A stretch of DNA of 64,000 nt, from positions 6,517,418-6,581,417 of the forward strand of contig BCKC01000001.1 in NCBI GenBank assembly GCA_001600455.1. The letters are read 5' to 3'. The notes under the pieces were generated by a model that was not told the DNA's origin, made no database searches, and worked only from the letters and a program-made list of their open reading frames with translations. Numbering within the stretch: position 1 is the stretch's first letter; each line of letters starts with the position of its first letter. Below are positions 11,152-22,742 of this stretch, piece after piece. Origin of the DNA: Endocalyx cinctus. Lineage: Eukaryota > Ascomycota > Sordariomycetes > Amphisphaeriales > Apiosporaceae. The translations under genes were made by a program, and so were the position numbers.

Positions 11152-12266
11152 AATAAATTAAGGCCGTGGTCAGAACACATAGCGAGTTCTAAAAGGTCGG
11201 CGAAAGAAGAATAAACCTGAAACTGATTCGGTTTACATCCACAGTGGTCAATATGTTTATTTTCACAGCCTATTGAGGCTGTAGACAATGTAAGTCATAG
11301 TTATGCTATATTCCTGATGCTGGGGAGAGTCGTTGTTGTTCCACTGAAGACAATCGTGCCATCGAGAGTTTCAGGTGCCAGGTAGTTACCAACTACCCTG
11401 GTGTGAACGTATTATTACGATGGGTATATATATGCGGTCTCCCTCCCATATATTTAGTGAGAGAAGAGCCAGCAATCAATGTAATATTGAGTCCTATACC
11501 TACCTAGTTAGTATCATGCGTGCTGTACCCTTACTCCGGTATATCCATTTACCCTCACAGAGAGATTGAGCACAACTGGGCAGGAAAATGCAAGTCGTCC
11601 TGCCTTTAGAGTCATTATTGACACATGATAAAACCTCGAACGTTCTTTTTTTTTTAATCTAATTATTCTAACGATGCTTTCGGCTCCAATATCCTTTTTA
11701 AGTTGTCAATTAAATCGCCTCAATTACTAATTACCTGCTTTCATTTTCAAGCGTAAAAATTGCTTCAAGCGATGATCCGAAGTCGTATACCTACGGCCTA
11801 GATATCGAGTCTATTCGACTAACAAAAAGGGATTCTTGGTAATTCAAAGAATCTCTTTGTGGAAGCTAGGATAAATGATAATAACTAGCATCGATACTAG
11901 GGATGATAATCAAGGCATTGTAAGAGAAAGGGTCTGATGATATACAAGTTGCGCAGAATATAAATTCTTCTTTTATGCAGCTAAGCAGTGAGTTAGCTGA
12001 TGACATGGTTGCATCCATAGATGGGTCCTACATATCACAAAAGGGGGGCTTGTATTTTTGGTAAGATAGTCTCTTCTAATTGGTAGTTACCGCCTACTTA
12101 CTGTATTTCGTTAGCTAATCGATTTTCCCCCTCAGCTCCTCAGCTCAGCCCCTTGCCATAAGCTGCGTGCCGCATTTCTTATCTTTTCTTTTTCGATCCC
12201 TTCCGCTTAAGTTCCATTGTCTTGATTCTTGTTTTTTCTCAGTTAAGTACTGACAGGTTAGTCAAT
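11152..12266. other. Spacer between the two HET genes
   Basis: Contains the 3' region of HET gene 1, the second copy of the dispersed repeat (11374-11555), and a pyrimidine-rich stretch just before the HET gene 2 start that probably belongs to its promoter or 5' UTR. Confidence 0.5.
11374..11555 (+). repeat. Dispersed repeat copy 2 (solo-LTR- or MITE-like)
   Basis: Homologue of 2001-2195 in the same orientation. Its leading hairpin at 11378-11401 has arms CCAGGTAGTT and AACTACCCTGG. Relative to copy 1, both arms changed at paired positions (GCT to GTT, AGC to AAC), so the stem is preserved. The TATATATA box, CTCCCTCCC tract and TGCTGTACCCTTACTCC block are all kept. It lies between the two HET genes. 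Confidence 0.6.
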
Positions 12267-14576
12267 ATGACAATCCTTCATACAGATAATACATCTGTCG
12301 GTGAGGAGACGTCAGCCAGCCTTTGTGAAGTATGTTCTTCCATTGATCTAGCTGAATATTTTAAGGAGGAGAGAGACTGTCGGATCACCTCCAACGGTTT
12401 CGCCAGCGCCGCCGAGAATGCCGTTCGGCTCGGATTTCTTTGGGAAATTTGCCTGAAGGCCGAGTATTGTTCCCTGTGCTCTCTCGTTGTTGAGTCTGTT
12501 TGTACCACAAATGTCTTCAGGGAGACAACACGAGAAGTTGCCTTGAGCAGGGAAATGCAAGCAGAGAAAAAGACGGAATGTTGGATTTTCAGTTATTGTT
12601 TTGTAAAAAACGACAGAATACCTGATAACTTGCCGTCATCAAAAGCAATCCGTATTGGTATCTCGGTCTGGAATACAGAGAGCGATATATTTCGACCGAC
12701 CCCCGGTAAATTTCCGGAAGGTATTTCCGGTGATATACAGCTTCTAGGTGAAGATGGTCTGAGAATACGCGGAGCCAGTGCTTTCTGTGGTAGAAATATC
12801 GGTCCCCGACTTGACATGAACCGAGTCCAATACTGGCTAGATCTATGTGAGACCGAGCACGGCGAGCAGTGTAAACCGCAGGCTGCGGATTCAGACTTAC
12901 TACCTCAAGATATGTTGGTAATTGATGTGAAACAGGCCTGCATTACTAGTCTTCCGAAGGATGCAAAATATTTCGCCCTGAGTTATTGTTGGCCTACCCA
13001 GAAGATCTTTCAAACCGAAACTAAGCATGTTAAAGAGCTGGCGCTACCAGGGGCTCTTCGAAGTCGGTGGTCGGAATTACCGGATGTTATAAAGGACACC
13101 ATCAAGTTTACGGAAGATTTCGGAGAACGGTATCTCTGGATTGATGCCCTTTGTATCATACAAGATGACATTGAGCATAAGATGATCCAGATATCTCAAA
13201 TGGATAAAGTATACATGTCGGCGCGCATGACTATAGTGCCCGCAATACCAACGTTAGACCCAGAGAAGGCCTGCGCTGGGCTCCCGAGGTACAATACAAA
13301 CATCGAATGTCGGAAGCAGGTTGTCAGAAACGTCCAAGGCCTCCAACTCGCAGTACCTTTTGAGGCAATATATGGCTTAATCAACAATAAGACCCGCTGG
13401 AGTATGCGTGCTTGGACTTATCAAGAGTGTTTGCTATCCACGAGAATATTGTTCCTAACAGGACGTCAAGCGTATTTTCAATGCCTCTGCAATGTATTTT
13501 GCGAAGACTGCCGGGGCGAGATTAATACAACGGATGCCTACATTGCCCCGGGCACGAATTTATGGAACCCAGGCATACGTAGAACATCGGCCGGAGAAGT
13601 TGACCTTCAATACGGCACCTTACACATACTCAACGAAATCATCTCTACGGATAGCCAAGCCATCCTAGCATACTCGAACTTCTTACAAGACTACTCAGCC
13701 CGCCAGATGACGGTTGATGCGGATGCCTTGAATGCTTTCAAAGGCATCCAAAACGTCTTGCAGTACTCGATGCAATCGGCATTTTGGTGTGGTATGCCCG
13801 AAAAGTATTGGGACGTCGCGCTACTCTTCAACCCTTACGTGCATCGGCCTCGAGTGACGAAGACGACGGAAGACTACCCGCGAAATCGAATGTTTCCGAG
13901 CTGGTCCTGGGCCGGGTGGACCTGCTCGATAGAAAACGGCCATTATTTCCCTTTTCTCCGGCACGGCACCCGCCGCGAGGTGGACTGGTTTTTTCTCCGC
14001 GGAGATGCTTGTGCGATCGCCTTGCAGTCTAAGGGGTACTTGGAGGACAATAATTTCCCCCATAAATCCAATAAGGAGCTCGATATAAGGGGAACCATGC
14101 CGAAGAACTTGATACCGCCCTTAATATCCAGAGACTTGTTCGAGCAAGACCATTCTACTAAACCTCTAGTCCTTGCAGCATGGACAATGGTCGCGCGCTT
14201 TAAGCTACCCGGAAAGGCCGCTACTCTGGGGCGTCTGACACGGTATTGGCAATCATCGAAACATTTAACCATTTGCAACAGCTCTGGTGACTGGGTTGGA
14301 ACTGTTTGCGTGGATGATAAATGGATACAGAGCTCGCTTGATACGACTAAAGACTACCCCTTCATCGTCATATCGCGATCTGAAGACGTATTGATAGAAG
14401 ATGAAACCGCACATCCATTTGATACAAAAATATTTCAGAAACGACCATGGTGTTTCTTGAACATCATGCTGATCGATATGATTGGGGATACGGCCGAAAG
14501 ACTTGGGGCTGGATCTATTCATGAAGATGCATGGTGTCAAGCGAATCCTAAAAAGTCTCTCGTAAAACTGATATGA
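12267..14576 (+). CDS. HET-domain (heterokaryon incompatibility) protein 2, 769 aa
   Basis: Single exon. The frame is open from 12222, but I choose the second ATG (12267, MTILHTDN), which has a better start context; the first would add 15 residues. The N-terminus carries CEVCSS and YCSLCSLV, a cysteine pairing like that of the upstream HET protein. HET motifs: YFALSYCW at about residue 234 (followed by Pro where Gly is usual), RYLWIDALCIIQDD at about 288, and MRAWTYQECLLSTRILF at about 380. The C-terminal half holds FPSWSWAGW, usual in HET proteins. The domain looks complete. No second effector domain (NACHT, WD40, ankyrin) was recognised, so partner and trigger are unknown. It lies 1.1 kb downstream of HET gene 1 on the same strand. 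The two share family motifs but diverge too much to be recent duplicates. Confidence 0.85.
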   Translation: MTILHTDNTSVGEETSASLCEVCSSIDLAEYFKEERDCRITSNGFASAAENAVRLGFLWEICLKAEYCSLCSLVVESVCTTNVFRETTREVALSREMQAEKKTECWIFSYCFVKNDRIPDNLPSSKAIRIGISVWNTESDIFRPTPGKFPEGISGDIQLLGEDGLRIRGASAFCGRNIGPRLDMNRVQYWLDLCETEHGEQCKPQAADSDLLPQDMLVIDVKQACITSLPKDAKYFALSYCWPTQKIFQTETKHVKELALPGALRSRWSELPDVIKDTIKFTEDFGERYLWIDALCIIQDDIEHKMIQISQMDKVYMSARMTIVPAIPTLDPEKACAGLPRYNTNIECRKQVVRNVQGLQLAVPFEAIYGLINNKTRWSMRAWTYQECLLSTRILFLTGRQAYFQCLCNVFCEDCRGEINTTDAYIAPGTNLWNPGIRRTSAGEVDLQYGTLHILNEIISTDSQAILAYSNFLQDYSARQMTVDADALNAFKGIQNVLQYSMQSAFWCGMPEKYWDVALLFNPYVHRPRVTKTTEDYPRNRMFPSWSWAGWTCSIENGHYFPFLRHGTRREVDWFFLRGDACAIALQSKGYLEDNNFPHKSNKELDIRGTMPKNLIPPLISRDLFEQDHSTKPLVLAAWTMVARFKLPGKAATLGRLTRYWQSSKHLTICNSSGDWVGTVCVDDKWIQSSLDTTKDYPFIVISRSEDVLIEDETAHPFDTKIFQKRPWCFLNIMLIDMIGDTAERLGAGSIHEDAWCQANPKKSLVKLI

Positions 14577-14836
14577 CGAGGAAAACCTAAGAGAATTTCA
14601 TATCTTCATGGAAAATAATAATGATTCTCCTAATTATAATGATTACTTGAGATTAAGTGTAAATAATAAGTAATTACTTATATAATTAGTATAAAACTTT
14701 TATCCGTAGGACTCGTTATAGAAATATAGAGATGGAACAGTGGTTATAATCAAGGACAATAAGCTACAGTTTCCAATGCAACGTGCAGTAACCTTGTCGT
14801 TCACGGGCACGTTGTGTTACTACTTGAGTACCGTAA

Positions 14837-15789
14837 CTACGCTCTTTCGTTTTGCACCGCATCCATGCGATCCGCGCACTCTTTCGCGATATCCCTAATC
14901 TGAGGTTTCAATTTCTTCAATTCGCCAATCTCCCGAAATCTTTTCTTCCAAAAGTTCCACCGCGCCTCGCTCCAACCTTTCCGCTCCCCCCAGTCCGTGA
15001 CCGCGCGGGGATACTCCCGATACATCAGACCACCTTCCAAACACCTTTCGAACATGGCGCCGGCGCACCACGCAATCCAGGGCTCCGCGGCGAGAAGCCC
15101 AGCCTCCAGGGCCGGCGTTCGCGCGAGGGTCGGTTTTCGCTCGAGCGCCTGCCTTAGTACGTCCCCGCCGCGGTCGCGCTGGTCCACGACCGTGAGTTTC
15201 CCCCCTTGTGCCGCCATCTTGGCCAGGAATGCGTTACGGTTGATGTAGGCCTGCACGTTGAACTCGAAGCTTAGGCTGTTCGTCAAGGGGTTACCCGCTT
15301 CGTCACCTGATTATGATATAATTAAACCTTGTTAAAATAACATGTTCATATTTTCTTTCCTCTTCTCTATTTTTTTATCCCGGCTGTACGGAGATAATTA
15401 GCAACAGAACCGTAGTAACTTGACTTACAATGAAAATCCATAGACTCGGCCCAGCAGTAGTCGAAGTAAGGTAACGCATACCACCAAGGCTCGGGACCCA
15501 AAACTCCCCTGCCTTCTGGTAAGCGTTGGAGTTTAAGAACGAGATCAACCAGCTTATCATTCTGGGATGTAAATGTATTGATCGCGTCGCCTAGGGCGAC
15601 CCAGAATATTTCAATGCGACTCTTCTCTAAGGGTTCGATATAGAGTGGCCCGATTCGTTTTGCATATATCCAAACGTCACTCTCGGTGGCGTCAAAAAAC
15701 TCCTTCAAAGTATTCAATTCTTCTTCCGTAGGAGGCTGGCGAAGCCTTTTCTGACGTTCACTCCAGGCTATTATATCTTCTGAAGCCAT
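14837..15789 (-). CDS. DUF3632-like fungal protein, 276 aa
   Basis: Two exons, 15789-15429 and 15306-14837, joined by a 122-nt intron (donor GTAAGT, acceptor TAATCAG) with phase closed on a Cys codon. I start at the internal ATG at 15789 because its context (ACCATGG) is strong; the frame itself opens five codons earlier. The N-terminal half is helical with acidic and aromatic residues. The C-terminal half (FLAKMAAQG, ALEAGLLAAEPWIAWCAGAMFE, WNFWKKRFREIG) resembles the C-terminal block of a fungus-restricted uncharacterised family I recall as DUF3632, often present in many copies per genome. No catalytic motif, signal peptide or membrane segment. Cytosolic location is inferred; function unknown. 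Confidence 0.7.
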
Positions 15790-16907
15790 GGTTGCTTCTC
15801 TCAACTAAGGGCAGTGATATAATTTATTATGTTATTTTTGAAGATGTAAAGTTAACAACGAGGTTTCAGTTGTATATATAATTTTCATAAGTAAATTAAA
15901 TGTTGGAAGAATGCTTTCGTGAGTCATACCGGCGTTGTATGGTATCTGTTTCTATAATTATTACCGGCGTAGCAAAGCTTACGGCTGGCTGATATTAACA
16001 TGTTACATTAAGACATGACGAATGTAGATCCAAGCTATGTACTAGGATGTTTGACTTCAAAATACTTCAAGAAAGGGGTAGAAGCCGGTACAAGGTACAT
16101 AACTAGGAACGGAAGCCACAGTAATTAGCCACACCATGGATTATAACAGCCACATTTGGGTGCTGAGGCAGATTAACGTATCATCCTCACTTTTCGTGTC
16201 TAAAGTACTTGTACTTAGATACTTTAGCCCAAATCTAACTGAAGTGTTTAAGAACAGAACTATGTTCTATTAGCTGTGCTTTCTCTGGTCATTAATGTAA
16301 ATATTATAGTGACAGTGAGAAGAGACGACCCGTTTTAGCTAAATATCTGGTCTTGGAAATAGAGTTGACGGGCTAGACTTATTAATATTGCTCAGCTTAA
16401 ATATCTCGTAGAGAAATAGACGCTATTTTAGATAATATCGATCAGTTACAGCTCTGTATGTGGTGTATGAGATATCTTTAGATACTTCTCTACTCCATTC
16501 CATACTTAAGCGCTTATTATATGGATTTTTTTCTGAACGGGCACAACTTTGAGAACTTCTCTTTATTCTTTAATTTCTCAAGTTCATTTCTCCTCCGTAA
16601 ACTATGTCATTTCCTCTCAGGGGATATAGTAGATAAGGAAAAGGAGGGAAAAAAAAAAACTTGATATAGCGAGCCGATCAGCTAGTTCCCTACGATCTTA
16701 TAGTAGCCCTATCACAGAGCGAAAGCATAATCGTCTTTCTAGATACTTCATAATTAAAGTTTCTATTATTATTGTTATTGTTGTTGCAAGAAAATGAAAT
16801 TTCATTTTAAGCGCCTTAAATCATCATTATACGATTACATATAAAATATACAAAAATTAGCGTTTCCCAAATATATATAATAAACACCCCCCGTGCTCTA
16901 ATAAGCA
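15790..16907. other. AT-rich intergenic region
   Basis: Spacer of about 1.1 kb holding the promoter side of the DUF3632-like gene and the 3' side of the rhodopsin-type gene. It has poly-A and (ATT)n-like runs near 16645-16790. No gene recognised. Confidence 0.5.
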
Positions 16908-18476
16908 TTAGCTATGAATCACATCGATCTGCTTCGTGACCACGATCCCCTCCATCGTCCTAGGTCTCCTTTTAGTATCATGCAGCTCGACGTCGTCGCT
17001 ATTGCGGTTCTGCCACGAATCTGAGTCGTTATCGGTGAGTTCGGAGAAGGGGTGGGTGCTATCGCCCTTTTTCGTCGAGACGATCGGCTTCGTGTCGAGG
17101 TTCTCGTCTGCGTCGCGAGCATTGCTTCGGTTGACGGCGCGCCTCTTTTTCTCCACATTCGACGTCAGGTGCGAGCTGAGATGTCCCGTTCCCTCGAGGC
17201 CGGTCGAGCGGGACTGGGCGGAACTGCCTCTCCATGACCCGGTCATTACGAGGTTGAAGAAGGGCTTGAGGGACGGGAGACAGGCTATATTCGTGAATAT
17301 ATTAGTATATTACTGGGTTTGAATCCGTTATTCAACGTGTGAGGGATTATTTACCGCATATGGTAGCCACATTGGTTTCTACGCCCGTCCAAACCATGAG
17401 ATCGGGAAAGTTCCAGGTGAGGTCGATATCCGTCAGGTTAAGGGTGAGGACGAAATAGAGTCGTACGATAGAAACGATAGTGACGCTGATGACCCAATTA
17501 AATTAGTACGTCTTTTTCGTTTGATTATCATCGAGTAACTCTGTTAGTTTAAAACTTACAATATTCCAACCACAAAGATACCCAGCAGAGCGAATTTCTG
17601 AGAGGCCGGGAGATATAACCTCCAAATAGCAGGCAGCGGGACGGCCATTAGGAGGATATCCGCGATAATATTCGGAACCGCATTACCAATGAAGAAGTTC
17701 TTGACAACGACGTCGCAAGTGTAATCCGAAGCCGACATTGCGTTTACCGGATCCCATTGCATCCAAAATGCGCTCACCGGCGTACATTGGAATATCGTGA
17801 CCAGAATCTAACATACGTATGATTAGCATATACTACTGCGTCTCTTTCCACCCCCCTTTTTTAATTGATCTTCCTGATGGATAAAAACTTACAACGGACA
17901 ATCCCCACGATGCAACAATGCCGAACATAATATAAATAGGGATACGGATGCCTTTCTCGGCGTTGAAAATTCGCCAGTAGAACGCGAGAATAGACCACTT
18001 CACCAGAACGAGGGCCGTGGTGTAGACGAACTCGGCGATAAACAGGCCTAGGAAATAGACCTTGAGGGCATCTTCAGGTCCCGCCCATACGTGCTTTCCA
18101 AATCCGTGCGGAACCACTTTTTAAAAGGCAAGAAAAACTTTGGTTAGTTCATCGGTTTCCCTATCGTCTTCTTCACTTTTTCGTCGAAGTTTAATTGCTT
18201 TTTTTCTTCTTTTTTTTGCGGGATAAGGAGTAAAGCCAAAATTTACTTACTATAAGTTAAGACGTCGAACAAGAAAGCACCGGAGAAGACCAACGAGATG
18301 ACCACGAGCCAATCATCCCACCACAGCCGGTTGGAATGCACGACGCGGATGAAGACGCGCATGCCCACGCTTATTATGGCGAATACCCAGGTGATGACGA
18401 ATCCGGTGACCAGTTGGGTGACCTTGCTATCCGCCAGGTTGGTACCCTCTGGCATGGCCGGAATGGTGAGCGCCAT
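16908..18476 (-). CDS. Fungal rhodopsin/SAT4-type seven-helix membrane protein (PTH11-like), 401 aa
   Basis: Five exons: 18476-18251, 18116-17893, 17807-17560, 17485-17355, 17284-16908. Phases close exactly to 402 codons. The start is the first true ATG (MALTIPAMPEG); the frame extends upstream only through a GTG. Hydrophobic helices include the N-terminal VITWVFAIISVGMRVFIR, then WWDDWLVVISLVFSG (the typical DDW motif), VKWSILAFYWRIF, CTPVSAFW followed by a C-D pair in the loop, NIIADILLMAVPLPAIWRL, and LMVWTGVETNVATICACLPSLKPFF (typical E-x-x-x-A-x-I-C-A-x-L-P). The last ~110 residues are polar and disordered, probably cytosolic. This architecture is the large SAT4/rhodopsin-like family of plasma-membrane proteins in Pezizomycotina, some of which act as PTH11-like receptors. 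Ligand unknown. The first-intron acceptor (AAAAAG) is weak. Confidence 0.85.
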
Positions 18477-20575
18477 CGTGTGTTTGTCGAAAGGGTAGTT
18501 CGGCCCGCTCGGCACGTCTTTTTTTTTTTTTTTTTGCTATTCAATCGTTGACCATCCGCCGCCAATGTTTCCGTTAATTCGTGACCCTGCCTCTATCTCT
18601 GTCGGCCCCGTTCGAGTGATAGATTTTTTACTCGATAGTAATAGGCGTAAAATCAAGAGTAAACCGAACGCGAATCCGATTTTTATTTTTGGGGATGACA
18701 GGAGGAGAAGTTGATGTTTTAAGAAGAACGCTTGTCAAGTTACAGAATCCACAAAGCAGACTTTGCACAGGTTCCTGGGGCCTGGGACGGTGGGGAGGGT
18801 TGCATGGGGGTCTACATAGTTCGGGTGAGGCCCAATTGACCAGTAGCTTAGCGAGTTATGTACTATGTAAAGATCGTCAAGAATCACAAGTTTGAATCTA
18901 GCATAGGGGGGATTTCTATGTTCAAGATGAGTTCATGGGTCAATACGTATGGGTTCCCGGACGCTCTTAATGTAATGCCGGACAGCCCGCGGGTGGGCTC
19001 GCCCACTGTGGAGACTGGATGTTACAAGTGCGTTTTTACTCATCAAATGACTAACGTTATCGTCGACCTAACTTACGTGTAGGGTCACCTTCAGAAAAAT
19101 TTTCAAAAATGGCTTTGCAAATTCTAACATATTTCTAGTTAAATACCTGTTTCACTTTACAGTCTCGTTAAGGACGACCTGATATCATTTCTGTGAACGC
19201 TTGAACAGCAAATAATTATTTCACATTAAAATTAACTCTTTTAAAGCGATCGTCGGTAATTATATACTACAATAGGAATGGAGACGTATGATCTGTGGAT
19301 ATGATCCTGCTAGACTGTTTGTAGTCGTGCTATGTTATGTAATTTTTTTTCCCTCTCGCTACGCCTATTAATATATCGGGAGGCTAACTGGTGTAGATAT
19401 CGAGACCACATCTCAATGCATAAATTTATAGGTGCGGACAAGGGAAGCTTGCAGTGCATTTCGAGTTGATGCACTAGCATATCTTTGAAGTATCTCTCCG
19501 CTTGAAGTTGAGTTCAAAAATAATGTGCTCTGGTCAGGTATTTGTACTCATGGTGCGATATAACCAAGGTTTTCCCTTGTATTTCTTCCAGTATATACGT
19601 ACTCTTTACGAATCTTGATTAGAGAATAGGCGGTAGATAGTATATCTCCTCATAAATCTACTACTAAATACCCTGACCTAGCTTCTTACCAAACCGCAGT
19701 ACCTTACTTACCGGGAACACCCGTCATATCATAGTAGAAGTTGTATTGGAAAAGGCAAGATGAGTGAAAGTAGGGTCAGTGCGGGATGAGTCTAGATTTC
19801 CATCCTTACATAATATACGAAGGACATTATAGTTCCGTTCCGCCCCGCTCCATCGTCTACTCTGTATTTACTCTGTACACTACATACCGTAGTATATATT
19901 AGCGAGACGTTTGTGGTGCTCAGTTAGCTTAGTCTACCGCGTAACAACGTCAAACATACACTACGCGACACCTGCATTCACGGTAGTGTTTGCTGCACTA
20001 TTTACGTTCAGTAATTATGTTACACGGCCCTGGCTGATAGATAGATTGGCTGATAACTACGTACGTGTGGATTGATACCCGTCAGGCAAGAGTTCACGAT
20101 AGCAAATGAGCAATAACATCCGACTAGGCCCTACTGGCAGATGGATACAAAAGTGTCCGTTACGTAAATATATTTAATATATTGTTTATGGTAATTTCCC
20201 CTCTTATAAGGCGTGAAACATTCAATTCAAAAAACTCTACTAGTGTACCGTTAAGCGATCTCCAAATAAGGAATTAATTCGTTGAATAAGTGTAAGAACG
20301 AAAATATGAAATGATATTGGTATAACATACGGCGATTTAACCCCTCGTCAACTGAAATAGTAAATACCTAGTCTAGTTCATAGTCAACTATGAAGTGGTC
20401 GTTAATAAGGCCTCAACGTGGCTCAAGCTATCTCTGATTTTACACGCCAAGAATTCTTCGAATAAGGGATAATTTAATTCGAGAGTCGACATACGATAAA
20501 TTGGTATCTGTCTATTACTATCTCAAAATTTTCTTTTTTTTTTTTTCTTTTTTTCCGCCCTTCTGCGCACTCCTA
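18477..20575. other. Intergenic region, 2.1 kb
   Basis: Lies between the promoter of the rhodopsin-type gene and the 3' end of the alpha/beta hydrolase. Two short plus-strand frames (18689-18895 and 18858-19082) show no motif or conserved composition. Poly-A/T runs occur at both ends. No gene called. Confidence 0.5.
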
Positions 20576-21431
20576 TTATATGGCGGCGGCCTTCTCCAAG
20601 CCAACCTTCGCCGCCAACTCGAGTCCCTTGACGGTCTCGTCCACCTGGGACAAGAACGGCGAGTGAGAGGCCGTGATGCGGAAGTGAGTCTGTCCCGGGA
20701 GAGCCTTAGCCATGTTCTCCTGGAGGCCGATCGGGATGGCCTGGTCCTGCTCGCAGAAGAGGTACATGCACTCCATGTCGTGCCACGGCTCGTAGTCGAC
20801 CGGGTCCTGGAGCGCTTTGATCGAGTGGTGGGTGAGGGCGGCTACCGCCTTCTTCTGCTCCTCCTCCGGAACGTCGTGATAGAAAATATCTATCGGGGTT
20901 TCGGCGTAGATACGGTCGGGCTAATCATATAGCGAGTGTGTAAGTAGAGAAAGTTTTAAGTTGGAATGACGGGGAAGGGGGCGGGAGGGCGTAAGTTTTA
21001 AAAAGGGGGGTTTGCTTTACCTCCACCCGCATCCAGGGGAGCCAGTTTCCGCCCAGCATGCTGTGAATACTCTGGCCCATAGGAGTGACGAAAGCGGCCA
21101 AGTAGACGAACATGATGATACCGCCCTTCTTGCCCTCCTTCGCCCGCTGCTTGATACCCAAGCCCTTAGCGGCGCATGCTCCGACTAGTCCACCGTAGGA
21201 ATGGACGACGAGCACGACCTGCTTTCCCTGATCCGCTAATTCCTCTACTTTGGCGTGCACGGCCGCCGCGTCGTCCGCGAGACCGGCCGTGGGAGGCTCA
21301 GCTCCGACGGTAGGGTAAGCGACACCGTGAGTCTCGTATCCCCGCTTTTCTAGCTCATCGCGGACAAGCTGGTAGCAGTTGGGCGAGTGCCACGCGCCGG
21401 GGGCACAGACGATGGTGGGCTTAGTCGACAT
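20576..21431 (-). CDS. Alpha/beta hydrolase (esterase-like), 251 aa
   Basis: Two exons, 21431-21021 and 20920-20576, with a 100-nt intron (donor GTAAAG, acceptor GATTAG) in phase 0, giving 252 codons with stop. The chain begins with a beta-strand and oxyanion loop (TIVCAPGAWHSP). The nucleophile elbow is VVHSYGG with Ser at residue 78. The acid is probably in LFCEQDQAIP and the catalytic His in ITASHSPFLSQ near the C-terminus, giving a complete Ser-Asp-His set. The compact size and HSYGG elbow resemble the AB_hydrolase/EstC-like group that includes small methylesterases and many fungal hypothetical hydrolases. No signal peptide, so probably cytosolic. Substrate not determinable; no neighbouring gene suggests a pathway. 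Confidence 0.85.
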
Positions 21432-22539
21432 GGCGGAAGATAAATATGTATAAGGTAGTTATATGGTTGTAATTAGAAAACCGAATATCGTGGCAAGATT
21501 ATCTGATCACCGGTAACGAGGAATTGAGCAGGTTATGAAATTGCATATTTATTCAAGAGAAATCTCTCAAATAACTGCCGGTCATATAGACTAGTAAGGG
21601 GAGATTGTAACATGCCTTTCCACCCTAATCGAGGGTGCCTCCAGAAAGACCCGCCTGTGGATAGCGCAACGTGTCTGGCGTTAAAACGGAGTCTATTAAG
21701 CTAGAACAAGTCTGGCGGCCTAGAACGGTTCCATCGGTAGAATCCTTGGCCTCAACAGGATTCAATGATAATAATCAGGGACCCGCGTATTTGGAGTATT
21801 ACGATGTACTACATTCTTCCCCAAAGCATGCAAAACAGGTTACATGGCGTGCGCATTGGGCGATATCGTTTACCTTGCCTGCTTGCCTTAGCTGCCAGTT
21901 ATCTATCTTACATATGAAAATGGTTCGAGAAATAAAACATAGGATTCTAAGTTGAAAAATTTTCAACTCAACAAAGTCGTTCGTTTTATGTAATATTTCG
22001 TGAACTTCAAATATGAACACTACACGTACACTAGAAGCCGGATCCGCTACACGGTGCGACGGACCACGATTTCTGCCCGTAGATATAGTGTATATTAGGG
22101 TTCGTATACGTTAAATTATACAATATAGTCCATAAAAGCGGATATGGCACCTTTCATACCCATTGTCATTCGACTTGCTCCGTAAATGAGGCACTATTAA
22201 ATGACGGGAGGTTAGCGCAATATTCAGGAGTCTACTTGTAACGGCACGCCGTCTTACACGCGTCCTATATATACGTAGACTCTTAAGAAAGGTATACGCC
22301 AGTAAATATATATTAGCCGCAGATAAGTACCTTATCTCATCTTATCTCGCCGTTGTATTTACTATAGTTCCCGCGATAACTCACCCTTAGCTGTACCTTA
22401 ATTTTTTGGGGCAGTTTCATAACAGTTGTCGGATTATCCTAATCTGGAAAGTTCCTAATCAGGGAAACGCCATCGGCACAACCGTCGCTACTTAGGTACT
22501 TAAGTACTTAAGTACAATACCCTGAATACTTAAGTAATT

Positions 22540-22592
22540 ACTACCTACCTGCCTACCTGCCTACCTGCCTACCTAGCAGTCTAGGTAGTTAG
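22540..22592. repeat. CCTACCTG-type microsatellite
   Basis: Short tandem run of ACCTGCCT/CCTACCTG units, preceded by TACTTAAG-rich palindromic sequence (22490-22540). Simple-sequence DNA. Confidence 0.7.
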
Positions 22593-22742
22593 TTACAACT
22601 TGCTGCTAGATATCACTGCCGATACTGCTAAGGTTAGGCTTATTCGCTAATTTACAGGGAACATCCTCACTAAGCCCGCTATAACTTATCAATCAAAGAA
22701 GACCCAGGCCCGCCGTCTGTAAATCGACAGCATGATATATCG

